A DNA stretch of 64,000 nucleotides, from assembly GCA_023150555.1 (NCBI GenBank), contig JAKLKQ010000001.1, positions 62,001 through 126,000 on the forward strand. The letters run 5' to 3'. A model generated the notes under the pieces. It searched no databases. It worked only from the letters and a program-made list of their open reading frames with translations, and had not been told where the DNA came from. This document shows positions 53,394 through 60,738 of the stretch, piece after piece (position 1 is the stretch's first letter; each line of letters opens with the position of its first letter). The DNA comes from Planctomycetota bacterium (GTDB taxonomy: Bacteria; Planctomycetota; SZUA-567; H5-PLA8). The translations under genes and the position numbers were made by a program.

Positions 53394-54290
53394 ATGGAAA
53401 GCAAAGCGACAAATCGTTCAATCTGGTCAGTGTTGACGCACATGGATAAAGAAGATTATAGAGAGTTCGCCGTCAGCAACGATGGAAGCCACGTTGCAGC
53501 AGGATCCTCGGGTGGTGAAGTTTGCGTACTTCGCGTCTCCGATGGCTGGCGTCGCAGCCTTCCTGGAGTCTCATACTCTTCTGGAGGTAAACGTCTGACC
53601 ATTGATTCTAGATCAAAGAGACTGTTTTCTGGCGCCTACCATAACACCGGAATTGCTGCCTACGACATAGATACAGGCAACTTAATCTGGCAGCGTCGCG
53701 ATCTGAAGAAGCTTCAAGATATTAATTTCGATTCTCGAGAAGATGTCTTGTACTGCGCATTTGAAGGCCGCGCCTCAAGACCGTTGAACGCAAAGAACGG
53801 TCGCGAACGCCGCCCTATCCGTGGACTGAAAGGTTTTCATTTTTCTTCCGATTCCAGCATTGCGGTCTTTGAATTGGGTGAAGTTAAGGTTGAAGACCGT
53901 TCCTCCGGGACATCACAGGTTCTGAAACGGGAGTCTTGGGCCATTTTGGACGTAGCGTTCGCCTTGAATGTAGTTGTTGTGTCGTGGGTGGGTGGTCCTG
54001 TTGTCTCCTATCTGTTGAAAACTGGTAAGGAGGTATGGCGGTATCCACCAGAAGGCACCCATGCGTTCAGCATCGCACCGTCTTCTGACGGTGAGTCCGT
54101 TTGGATCGCCGAACAGCCCTTCAAGGAACCGCCATGGCACCGTATCCGATTGCTGTCCAACTTCGGCAGGGTCCTACGCGAAACCCGCTGTGCGTTGGGC
54201 CACAGTTTTAGACTTCTCCCCAACTGCGACAAGGTCATCCGTGCAGATCTCAATATCGTAGCCATCGACGCGCTGGGAGCTTCGACTTGA
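53394..54290 (+). CDS. Cytoplasmic WD40/PQQ-like beta-propeller protein of lower GC
   Basis: 298 residues from ATG 53394; ATG 53442 is an alternative. Repeated short beta motifs suggest a single propeller: EFAVSNDGSHVAAGSSGGEV, RLFSGAYHNTGIAAYDIDTG, DVLYCAFEGRASRP, AFSIAPSSDGESVWIAEQPF. No signal peptide is seen. The sequence is visibly AT-richer and uses codons unlike all neighbours, pointing to recent acquisition. The last base of its stop lies inside the start region of the next gene (TTGA overlap), though the two differ strongly in composition. Function unknown. Confidence 0.65.
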   Translation: MESKATNRSIWSVLTHMDKEDYREFAVSNDGSHVAAGSSGGEVCVLRVSDGWRRSLPGVSYSSGGKRLTIDSRSKRLFSGAYHNTGIAAYDIDTGNLIWQRRDLKKLQDINFDSREDVLYCAFEGRASRPLNAKNGRERRPIRGLKGFHFSSDSSIAVFELGEVKVEDRSSGTSQVLKRESWAILDVAFALNVVVVSWVGGPVVSYLLKTGKEVWRYPPEGTHAFSIAPSSDGESVWIAEQPFKEPPWHRIRLLSNFGRVLRETRCALGHSFRLLPNCDKVIRADLNIVAIDALGAST

Positions 54291-55285
54291 CCGACGGGAC
54301 GATGCGCTGCCCGGGCTGCGGCTTCGAACAGCCCGCCGGGCGCAGCGACTGCAAGATGTGCGGGCTGATCTTCGCCAAATGGAGGCCGCCCGCCGCGCCC
54401 GGCGTGCCGCCCGCGCCGCCGCCCAACGCTTTGCGTACGGGTGTTGCCGTGCCGCCGTCTCCGCCGCCCGGCGCGCCGGCCCCTGCTTCGTTCCTGCGCA
54501 AAAGGGCAGACGACCCGTTCGCGCCGCGGCGCATGGACCAGCCGGCCTGGACGAACCTGGCCGGCGGGGCGGTCTTCGCGGTGCTCGCGCTGCTGATCCC
54601 GATCCTCAGCACGGTCTTCCACGGCTTCGTGACGCTGATGCACGAGATGGGCCACGCGATCGCCAGCTGGATCCTGGCGCGCCCGTCGATCCCCGCCTTC
54701 GACCTGACCTACGGCGGCGGTGTGACGGCGATCATGGACCGTTCGACGCCGCTGCTGCTGACGATCTACGCGCTGCTGACCGGTTTCGTGGTGCTCTACC
54801 GCCGCAACCTCACGACGGTGATCACGCTTTGCGTAACGCTCGCCTTGTACGCCCTGCTGTCGCACACGGTACTCGGCAACGTGGCGATCTCCTTTTTCGG
54901 GCACGGCTTCGAGCTGATCTTCGGGGCCGTCTTCCTGTATAGGGCGCTCAGCGGCAGCGCCATTCTCAACCCCGCCGAACGCCCGCTCTACGCCGGCATC
55001 GGCCTCTTCGTCTTCTTCTACGACATCGTCTTCGCCCTAAAGCTGATCTTCAGCCGCGAGGACCAGGAGGTGTACCGCATGGGCAAGGACGGGCGCGGGC
55101 TGCACGCCCACGACTTCGTCGTGATCGGACAGGACCTGGGACTGCCGCTGGAAGCCGTCGCGTTCGTCTTCCTGCTCTGCTGCTTTGTGGCGATCGCCGC
55201 CGCGTGGCTGGCCTTCCGCTACCAGGCGAGGATGTGGGCCTTCCTCGATCTGCTGGTCACGCGCGAGCCGCGCGCTAACGCATGA
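54287..55285 (+). CDS. Zinc-ribbon membrane protein with HEMGH motif (M50-like)
   Basis: 332 residues from TTG 54287 (GGGAG upstream, overlapping the previous stop) or 327 from ATG 54302. Parts: a zinc ribbon (CPGCGFEQPAGRSDCKMCG), a 45-residue Pro/Ala linker, then at least six membrane helices. Helix 1 ends in VTLMHEMGHAIASWILARPS, where H-E-x-x-H sits at a membrane edge as in site-2-type (M50) proteases; a later Asp or Asn ligand such as in LNPAERPLYAG is unproven. A ribbon-linker-M50-like layout hints at a membrane-protein processing or rhomboid-like sensing role. Two copies of ACGCTTTGCGTA fall inside the gene (54426 and 54824). Confidence 0.65.
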   Translation: MTDGTMRCPGCGFEQPAGRSDCKMCGLIFAKWRPPAAPGVPPAPPPNALRTGVAVPPSPPPGAPAPASFLRKRADDPFAPRRMDQPAWTNLAGGAVFAVLALLIPILSTVFHGFVTLMHEMGHAIASWILARPSIPAFDLTYGGGVTAIMDRSTPLLLTIYALLTGFVVLYRRNLTTVITLCVTLALYALLSHTVLGNVAISFFGHGFELIFGAVFLYRALSGSAILNPAERPLYAGIGLFVFFYDIVFALKLIFSREDQEVYRMGKDGRGLHAHDFVVIGQDLGLPLEAVAFVFLLCCFVAIAAAWLAFRYQARMWAFLDLLVTREPRANA

Positions 55286-55300
55286 CAAACCTTGACCGGA

Positions 55301-55346
55301 ACGACTTCAACGCAGAGGCGCAGAGGACACAGAGCAACACGGAGAA
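55301..55346. repeat. GAGG/CAGAG-type dispersed short repeat
   Basis: AACGACTTCAACGCAGAGGC followed by a GCAGAGGACACAGAG-like run, right after the M50-like gene. Related partial copies lie at 52962-52990 and 58537-58570 (CACCGCGGAGGTACGGAG). Such strings are known to recur in many environmental genomes. Confidence 0.55.
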
Positions 55347-55384
55347 CGGCTCGATTGGGGGATCCGGCAGTAAAGCGCGTGCGG

Positions 55385-55708
55385 TCAGCGGATAAGCAGA
55401 ATTAAGATTCCGAAGCCGAGGATGATGGCGTACAGCAGCACCGTCACCGCGACGAGCAGTCCCACGCGCGCCCACCGGGACTCGATCTTCCGGTCGGTCC
55501 AGCGCCGCGAGGCCAGAAAGCCGGAGCCGAAGGCAATGCCCAGGCCGATGGCCGCAGCCGATACCATCGCCGCTACCTTGTCCTGGGTTGGAGCGCGCTT
55601 GCCGATGTACTCGACGAAGAAGTAACACTGTGCGGCGGCGAGCACGACAAAGAAGATCAGATCGAAGGAAGAATAGCGCAGTCCGGAATCGGTCGCGTCG
55701 GCAGCCAT
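55385..55708 (-). CDS. Small membrane protein (three-member family, member 1)
   Basis: 107 residues from ATG 55708. Three hydrophobic segments (about 17-33, 44-66, 78-105). The opening LRYSSFDLIFFVVLAAAQCY and the central charged RRWTDRKIESRWAR mirror the two genes upstream. Probably a small integral membrane protein of unknown role. It is the last of three tandem paralogues read on the minus strand. Confidence 0.55.
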   Translation of the reverse strand: MAADATDSGLRYSSFDLIFFVVLAAAQCYFFVEYIGKRAPTQDKVAAMVSAAAIGLGIAFGSGFLASRRWTDRKIESRWARVGLLVAVTVLLYAIILGFGILILLIR

Positions 55709-55796
55709 GCTTTCCCTATTCCCCGTAATTGAGAATTTCTTTCGGCCGACCCCAGGCGTTACTGCCCGTACCACCTCGTGGCGATCAACGGGAACT

Positions 55797-56153
55797 TCAG
55801 AGCCGGTACACATGCGCAAGCAGGCCGAACAACAGCGGGATGCCCGGCATCATCGCGAAGAGAAGGAAGTTCATCAACAGGAAGATGCCCAGCCGCTTGC
55901 CGCGGGCCTCGATCTTTTTCGTGGTGCAATAGCGCGCGGCGAGGAAGCCCGCGCCGGCCACCAGCGTGATGGCGAAGACCATTCCGGAAACGATGGACTC
56001 GGTCGGCTTGCCGCTGGCGATTTTCAGGAGTTCGATGAAGACGTATGCTTCCAGCGCGCAGGCAAACAGCGCCGCGAGCAGCTCGGACATGCCGTAGCGG
56101 AAGGGTTGCTCGGGAAGCGGTGTATGGTCGTCGTGCATCAAGCCGCATCTCAT
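55797..56153 (-). CDS. Small membrane protein (three-member family, member 2)
   Basis: 118 residues from ATG 56153; ATG 56138 would also fit. Pattern: QPFRYGMSELLAALFACALE, then AGAGFLAARYCTTKKIEARG with RGKRLGIFLLMNFLLFAMMP. The 'RxC-x-x-x-KI-x-x-RGKRL' block is shared with member 3. Its start is 9 nt from member 3's stop, so the two are co-transcribed. Function unknown. Confidence 0.6.
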   Translation of the reverse strand: MRCGLMHDDHTPLPEQPFRYGMSELLAALFACALEAYVFIELLKIASGKPTESIVSGMVFAITLVAGAGFLAARYCTTKKIEARGKRLGIFLLMNFLLFAMMPGIPLLFGLLAHVYRL

Positions 56154-56162
56154 TCCATGCGT

Positions 56163-56489
56163 TCACCGGCCCATGAAATAGAAGAACGCCGCGCCGACGA
56201 AGCAGAGCAGCATCAGGTTCACCATCAGGAAGCTGAGCAGGCGCTTGCCGCGCGATGCGATCTTGTGTTCCTCGCAGTGCCGCACCGCCATGTAGCCCCC
56301 GCCCACCATGAAGAGCACGCCCAGCGCCATCCCGCAGGCCGCGGCGTATAGCGCCTTCACGTTGCCCTGAGCGCGCAGCAGTTCAGCGAATGCAAAGCCC
56401 TCGAGCCCGCACAGCGCCACGGCGAGCAGCAGGTCGGAGGTCTGGTAGCGGAAGGAGAGTTTGGGCGGCTTCGGCGCATGGTCCGTCAT
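56163..56489 (-). CDS. Small membrane protein (three-member family, member 3)
   Basis: 108 residues. Opens LSFRYQTSDLLLAVALCGLE, an FxYxxxDLLL segment like the other membrane proteins in the window, then a glycine-rich helix (GMALGVLFMVGGGYMAVRHC), EEHKIASRGKRLLSF and a final helix. First of the three tandem genes; the methyltransferase stop is 33 nt upstream on the same strand. Function unknown. Confidence 0.6.
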   Translation of the reverse strand: MTDHAPKPPKLSFRYQTSDLLLAVALCGLEGFAFAELLRAQGNVKALYAAACGMALGVLFMVGGGYMAVRHCEEHKIASRGKRLLSFLMVNLMLLCFVGAAFFYFMGR

Positions 56490-56522
56490 ACTTCTGCTAT
56501 TCCCGCAAATACGCCGGGTCTT

Positions 56523-57311
56523 TCAGGCGTTCACGCGTCCCGCCTTGAAGACCAGCGGCCAGCGGACTTCCTTCTCGGCGGAAGCCTCGCCCCAGAGCGG
56601 TTCCAGGCGCGTGTAAAGTTCCGGTAACGGATCGTGCTGCCGGTCGCGCTTGTAGCGCTGCGTCGCCGACCACGAATCGAGGTAGCCCATCAGGTGCGGC
56701 AGCGTCCAGCGCACGGACATCGTAAAGCACGGGGCTTCGATGCTCTCAAACGGGAACGGCAGCGAGCGGTATCCGTCCTCCACCAGCTTGCGCTGCGGCG
56801 GCCAGTACGAGCCCACGGTGACCTCGTAGAACGTGTTGACGATCTCCGCGATGGGCGGTTCGATGTACATGATCCCGTACGACCACACGGCGATCACCCC
56901 GCCTGGGCGCAGCACGCGCCGGACTTCGGCGTAGAACTTGTCGAGGTCGAACCAGTGCAGGGCCTGCGCGACGGTGACGGCATCGACGGACGCGCCGGCG
57001 AGGCCGCTCGCTTCGGCAGGCGCCTTCGCAAAACGCACGCGCGGGTGAGGCTCGGCCTGCGCGAGTTGCTCGGCGCTGGCGTCCGTCGCGATCACTTCGG
57101 CGAAATGTTCGGCCAGCCCGCGCGCGGCCTGCCCCGGGCCGGTGGCGCAGTCCCACGCGCGTTCTTTCGCCGGCGCGTGGCGCGCGACGAACGCGAAGAG
57201 GTCCTGCGGATAGCCGGGGCGGAACTGCGCGTAGACCTTGCTGTGGCCCGAGAAGTGGTCGTTGAACCCGGGCCAGCGCTTGGGCGGTTGCTTCTCATCG
57301 GCGCCGCTCAT
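56523..57311 (-). CDS. Class I SAM-dependent methyltransferase
   Basis: 262 residues from ATG 57311. Motif I is AWDCATGPGQAARGL (about 50-64), followed by VIATDASAEQLAQAEPH (acidic loop binding SAM ribose) and VDAVTVAQALHWFDLDKFY with RVLRPGGVIAVW (motifs IV and V). This is the UbiE/COQ5-like methyltransf_11 group; the methyl acceptor is unknown. It is the first gene read after the sugar kinase on this strand, 25 nt from its stop. Confidence 0.88.
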   Translation of the reverse strand: MSGADEKQPPKRWPGFNDHFSGHSKVYAQFRPGYPQDLFAFVARHAPAKERAWDCATGPGQAARGLAEHFAEVIATDASAEQLAQAEPHPRVRFAKAPAEASGLAGASVDAVTVAQALHWFDLDKFYAEVRRVLRPGGVIAVWSYGIMYIEPPIAEIVNTFYEVTVGSYWPPQRKLVEDGYRSLPFPFESIEAPCFTMSVRWTLPHLMGYLDSWSATQRYKRDRQHDPLPELYTRLEPLWGEASAEKEVRWPLVFKAGRVNA

Positions 57312-57336
57312 GACGCCCAAGGATAGCGCGTGCGCG

Positions 57337-58437
57337 CTACCTTTGCACGCGCGCGCCGCCGCCCTTGACGAGTTTCTCGACCTCGGACTTCGTGGCCATG
57401 GTCGTGTCGCCGGGGGTGGTCATGGCCAGCGCGCCGTGCGCCGCGCCGTATTCGACGGCCATCTGCGCGCCCTGGCCGCTGAGGAAGCCGTAGGCGAGGC
57501 CGCTGGCGAAGCTGTCGCCGCCGCCGACGCGGTCGTAGATCTCCAGGCCTTTGCGCTGCGTGGCTTCGTGGAACTTGCCGTTCGCCCAGCAGACGGCGCC
57601 CCAGTCGTTAACGCCGGCGCTCTTCACGCCGCGCAGCGTGGTCGCGACGACCTTGAAGTTCGGATATTCCTTCACCACTTTCTCGATCATGGCCTTGAAG
57701 TTGCCGGGGTCGAGCTCGGTGAGGTTGTGGTCGACGCCCTTGACCTCGAAGCCCAGCGCCGCGGTGAAGTCTTCCTCGTTGCCGATCATCACGTCCACGA
57801 GTTTCGCGACGCGGCGGTTGACCTCGACGGCGCGCTTCGATCCGCCCAGCGACTTCCAGAGGCTGGGACGGAAATTCAGGTCGTAGCTGACGACGGTGCC
57901 GTGTTCCTTGGCGACCTCGAAGGCCTCCAGCGCGACATCGGGGGTCTTCTCGCCCAGCGCGCAGAAGATGCCGCCGCAGTGCAGCCAGCGCACGCCTTCG
58001 TCCTTGAAGAGGCGCTTCCAGTCGATGTCGCCGGGCTTGAGCTGCGAGATGGCGGTGTGGCCGCGGTCGCTGCAGCCGACGGCCCCGCGCACGCCGAAGC
58101 CGCGCTCGGTGAAGTTCAGCCCGTTGCGCGCGGACCGGCCCGCGCCGTCGTCGGCGACCCACTTGATGTGCGAGACATCCACGCCGCCGGTGAGCATGAA
58201 GTCCTCGACCAGCCGCCCGACGGGGTTGTCGACCAGCGCCGTCACGTGCGTGCCGCGCAGGCCGAAGCAGCGCCGCAGGCCGCGCACGACGTTGTACTCG
58301 CCGCCGCCTTCCCACACGCGGAAGTGGCGCGCGGTGTGGATGCGGCCGTCCTCGGGGTCCAGGCGCAGCATGATCTCGCCCAGGGCCGCGGCGTCCCAGC
58401 GGCAGGATTCGGGAGACTTGATCTTCAGTTCGGCCAT
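57337..58437 (-). CDS. PfkB-family sugar kinase, 2-keto-3-deoxygluconate-kinase-like
   Basis: 366 residues from ATG 58437 (GAGG upstream). PfkB marks: DAAALGEIMLRLDPEDG at the start, substrate/Mg loop VVSYDLNFRPSLWKS, IGNEEDF, and the catalytic DRVGGGDSFASGLAYG, where the usual GAGD reads GGGD. The N-terminal ALGE and 'NFRP' pattern match the KDG kinase/KdgK group, which phosphorylates 2-keto-3-deoxygluconate in uronate catabolism. Specificity is inferred. It could take products from pectin-like polymers handled by the 40-48 kb genes, but is not adjacent to them. Confidence 0.75.
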   Translation of the reverse strand: MAELKIKSPESCRWDAAALGEIMLRLDPEDGRIHTARHFRVWEGGGEYNVVRGLRRCFGLRGTHVTALVDNPVGRLVEDFMLTGGVDVSHIKWVADDGAGRSARNGLNFTERGFGVRGAVGCSDRGHTAISQLKPGDIDWKRLFKDEGVRWLHCGGIFCALGEKTPDVALEAFEVAKEHGTVVSYDLNFRPSLWKSLGGSKRAVEVNRRVAKLVDVMIGNEEDFTAALGFEVKGVDHNLTELDPGNFKAMIEKVVKEYPNFKVVATTLRGVKSAGVNDWGAVCWANGKFHEATQRKGLEIYDRVGGGDSFASGLAYGFLSGQGAQMAVEYGAAHGALAMTTPGDTTMATKSEVEKLVKGGGARVQR

Positions 58438-58531
58438 GGCGGACCTCGCGAGCAAAACGCCGTTGTCGGAAGATGTTCAGGAACCGCGCTTCAAAATACC
58501 CCCGCCCCCGCGCGCGGCAAGTGCAGCAAGC

Positions 58532-58570
58532 TTTTTCACCGCGGAGGTACGGAGCGCACGGAGAACGAAT
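58532..58570. repeat. GCGGAGG/ACGGAG short repeat
   Basis: CACCGCGGAGGTACGGAGCG followed by CACGGAGAACG, a member of the family noted at 52962 and 55301. Lies between the kinase start and the end of the next gene. Confidence 0.5.
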
Positions 58571-58582
58571 TTTTGGGGAACG

Positions 58583-59056
58583 CTATTTCATGCGCGTGAT
58601 CTTCATGGGCACGAAGAGCGGATAGAAACCTTGCACGATCGCGCTGCCTTCGTAGCCCAGCCAGCGCTCGTACTCGTAGCCTTCCAGACGGAAGCGGCCG
58701 GGGCCGAGCTTCTCCTGGCCCTCCACGTTGATGCCCTTCGGCTCGGCTAGAGATTTGCCGTCTACGGCGTCGACACGAAAGCCGTTCACTCGTGCGTTTG
58801 GGTTGGGTCCCGTTTTGTCGCCAGCAGCGACTTCCCCTTCAATGACAAAATGCTTGCCCAGCGGATGCCCGAGGGCGCCGGTCGCGTGGCGCCAGGCCGG
58901 ATCGTGCGAGGTGTCGGCGCGCGCGGCCTGTTCGGCGGCGACGGCTTCGGCGGAGCGCCCCGCGCCGGGGCGGATCTCGCTCCAGCGCCAGCTACCTGCC
59001 AAGAGCAGCACCGCGGTGAGCGCCGCGAAGAGGTGGACGAGACGATCGCGCTTCAT
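58583..59056 (-). CDS. Membrane-anchored or secreted protein of unknown function
   Basis: 157 residues, basic N-terminus then one hydrophobic segment (VHLFAALTAVLLLAG), so anchored or exported. The rest is compact and beta-rich (KHFVIEGEVAAGDKTGPNPN, RLEGYEYERWLGYEGSAI) and ends LFVPMKITRMK. No known family recognised. It stands alone between the 27-residue-repeat gene's terminator and the kinase. Confidence 0.6.
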   Translation of the reverse strand: MKRDRLVHLFAALTAVLLLAGSWRWSEIRPGAGRSAEAVAAEQAARADTSHDPAWRHATGALGHPLGKHFVIEGEVAAGDKTGPNPNARVNGFRVDAVDGKSLAEPKGINVEGQEKLGPGRFRLEGYEYERWLGYEGSAIVQGFYPLFVPMKITRMK

Positions 59057-59093
59057 GCCGGCATTCTAGCGCAAACCTGCACCAATAAGAAAG

Positions 59094-59120
59094 CGGCCCG
59101 GGCTTGATATGCCCGGGCCG
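59094..59120 (-). terminator. Terminator after the 27-residue-repeat gene
   Basis: Stem CGGCCCGGGC (59094-59103), loop TTGATAT, GCCCGGGCCG (59111-59120). On the minus strand CTTTCTTATT follows. It is 37 nt past that gene's stop. Confidence 0.7.
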
Positions 59121-59156
59121 CGGTGAGGCGTTGGTGGATGAAGAGTGCGGACGTTC

Positions 59157-60512
59157 TTAGCGCCGGCCGCCGCGCGCCTTCGCGCCGCCGCTCGAACGGC
59201 TGCCCGACCCGCCCGCCTTGGGCTTGGGCTTGCCGCGCCCGCCGAAGATGTCGTAGTCGTCCTTGAAGCTGGGCTTGAAGCTCCCGCCGCTCTGGCCCTT
59301 CCAGCCCGAGCCGTCGCCGGTGAACGAACCGCTGCGTTCGCGGGTGCCGCCGTTGAAGCCGGTGTTGCTGCCTTCGTGGTTGACGGTGTTGCCGTCGCGC
59401 TGCCACTTGTCGTTGCGGGTGGCGGTCTTGCCGTCCTGGTTGGTGGTGCTGCCTTCGTGATTCACCGTGTTGCCATCCTTCGTCCAGGTGTCCTTGCTGT
59501 CCCAGGACTTGCCGGTGTTGGTCTCGGTGTGGCCATCGCGGGTGACGGTGTTGCCGTCCTTGGTGATGGTGGCTTCCTGCGTGGCGGTCTTGCCGGTGCT
59601 GCTGGTCCACGTCGATTCCTTGGAGACCGTGTTGCCGTCCTTGGTCCAGGTCGCGTCCTGTTCGACGGTGGTGCCGTCCTTCTTGGTGTAGGTCGCGTCC
59701 TTGGTGACGGTGTTGCCTTCCTTCGTGATGGTCGCGTCGACGCCGCTGGTCTTGCCGCCGGGGCCGGTGTTGCTGCCGGTGTGCGTGACGGTGTTGCCGT
59801 CCTTCGTCCAGGTGTCTTCGCGGGTGGCGGTCTTTCCGTTGCCGAACGTCGTGCTGCCTTCGTGGGTCACGGTGTTGCCGTCCTTGGTCCAGGTGTCGGT
59901 GCTGTCGGCACTGCGGCCGGTGCTGGTCTCGGTGTGGCCGTCGCGCGTGACGGTGTTGCCTTCCTTGGTGACGGTCGCGTTCTGCGTGGCGGTGTTGCCG
60001 TTGGGCCCGGTGTAGGTGCCTTCCTTCGTGACCGTGTTCCCGTCCCTCGTCCAGGTGGACTCGGACGTGGCGGTGTTGCCGTTGGGACCGGTGTAGGCGC
60101 CTTCCTTGGTGACGGTGTTGCCGTCCTTCGTCACGTTCACGTCGCTGCTGGCAGACTTGGTCGCGCCTTCGGGCGCGTCGTCCTCGGCGTCGTACTCGTC
60201 CTGCAGCGAAGTAAGGCGCTCGGTGGTGCCGGGATGGCGCTCGTCGATCTTGCTCTGGACCATCTTCGGCAGGTCCTTGTACGCGGCCTTGGCCTTCTCG
60301 GCGGCGGCCATGGCGGCGTCCTTGTCGCCGCTTTCGCGCGCTTCGTAGAAAGCCTGCACGCTCTCGCGCAGGGTCTTGATCTTCTCCGCGTAGCGTTCGC
60401 GCAACGCGTCGCGCAGCGCGCCGCGGCGCCCGCCGTCTCCGGCGCGGGCCGTTCCGGCCACCGCCAGTGCTACTGCGAGCACCGCCCCGCCCCACTTCGC
60501 CACCGCTCTCAT
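59157..60512 (-). CDS. Secreted protein with ten 27-residue tandem repeats
   Basis: 451 residues. Signal peptide (about 1-24), a charged helical region (25-120, coiled-coil-like, with DALRERYAEKIKTLRESVQA), then ten back-to-back repeats of exactly 27 residues (127-396), each built on T-(K/R)-(D/E)-G-N-T-V and a second Thr/Gly-rich half. A basic Gly/Ser/Lys/Arg-rich C-terminal 55 residues closes it. Thr, Asn, Gly and Asp dominate, so an extended beta-solenoid, wall or adhesive role is plausible. AAAGGAGG lies 8 nt before ATG 60512. No homologue family with known function is recognised. The internal DNA repeat is listed separately. Confidence 0.8.
   Translation of the reverse strand: MRAVAKWGGAVLAVALAVAGTARAGDGGRRGALRDALRERYAEKIKTLRESVQAFYEARESGDKDAAMAAAEKAKAAYKDLPKMVQSKIDERHPGTTERLTSLQDEYDAEDDAPEGATKSASSDVNVTKDGNTVTKEGAYTGPNGNTATSESTWTRDGNTVTKEGTYTGPNGNTATQNATVTKEGNTVTRDGHTETSTGRSADSTDTWTKDGNTVTHEGSTTFGNGKTATREDTWTKDGNTVTHTGSNTGPGGKTSGVDATITKEGNTVTKDATYTKKDGTTVEQDATWTKDGNTVSKESTWTSSTGKTATQEATITKDGNTVTRDGHTETNTGKSWDSKDTWTKDGNTVNHEGSTTNQDGKTATRNDKWQRDGNTVNHEGSNTGFNGGTRERSGSFTGDGSGWKGQSGGSFKPSFKDDYDIFGGRGKPKPKAGGSGSRSSGGAKARGGRR
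59325..60134 (-). repeat. Ten tandem 81-bp coding repeats
   Basis: Residues 127-396 of the preceding protein correspond to ten uninterrupted 81-bp units. Copies differ mostly in synonymous and Thr/Asn/Ser positions; copies 3 and 8 share the same TRDGHTET variant, and copies 1 and 2 share TGPNGNTAT. This suggests duplication of blocks of five units. Confidence 0.85.
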
Positions 60513-60738
60513 CGGTACGCCTCCTTTTGGATGCCCTCAGGCAGTTAGACGCCTGCTTTCCGACGACAGGCACGGAGCAAAGCCGGTGCCGCCGCGAGGC
60601 CCAACCGATGTGATCTCGTAACCCAATTCAAATTAATATGTTACAAAATCGATGGAGTGGCGTTTTGTGCGCCAACGTGGAGACTTCCCTCACAAAGCGC
60701 GGGATTCCGGCGTAGGGAAATGCCACAGGGGGAACGTG
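60513..60738. other. Divergent-looking spacer between repeat-protein and phosphate-carrier genes
   Basis: Contains an AT-rich stretch near 60608-60650 (CAATTCAAATTAATATG) that probably carries the promoter of the repeat-protein gene on the minus strand. No gene seen. Confidence 0.4.

Noticed and set aside
57092-57298. Short open frame in the methyltransferase region on the same strand
   Set aside because: Out of frame with the methyltransferase and without motifs.
59325-60134. Possible CRISPR array (81-bp periodicity)
   Set aside because: The unit is a coding repeat in frame with no short identical repeats or spacers.
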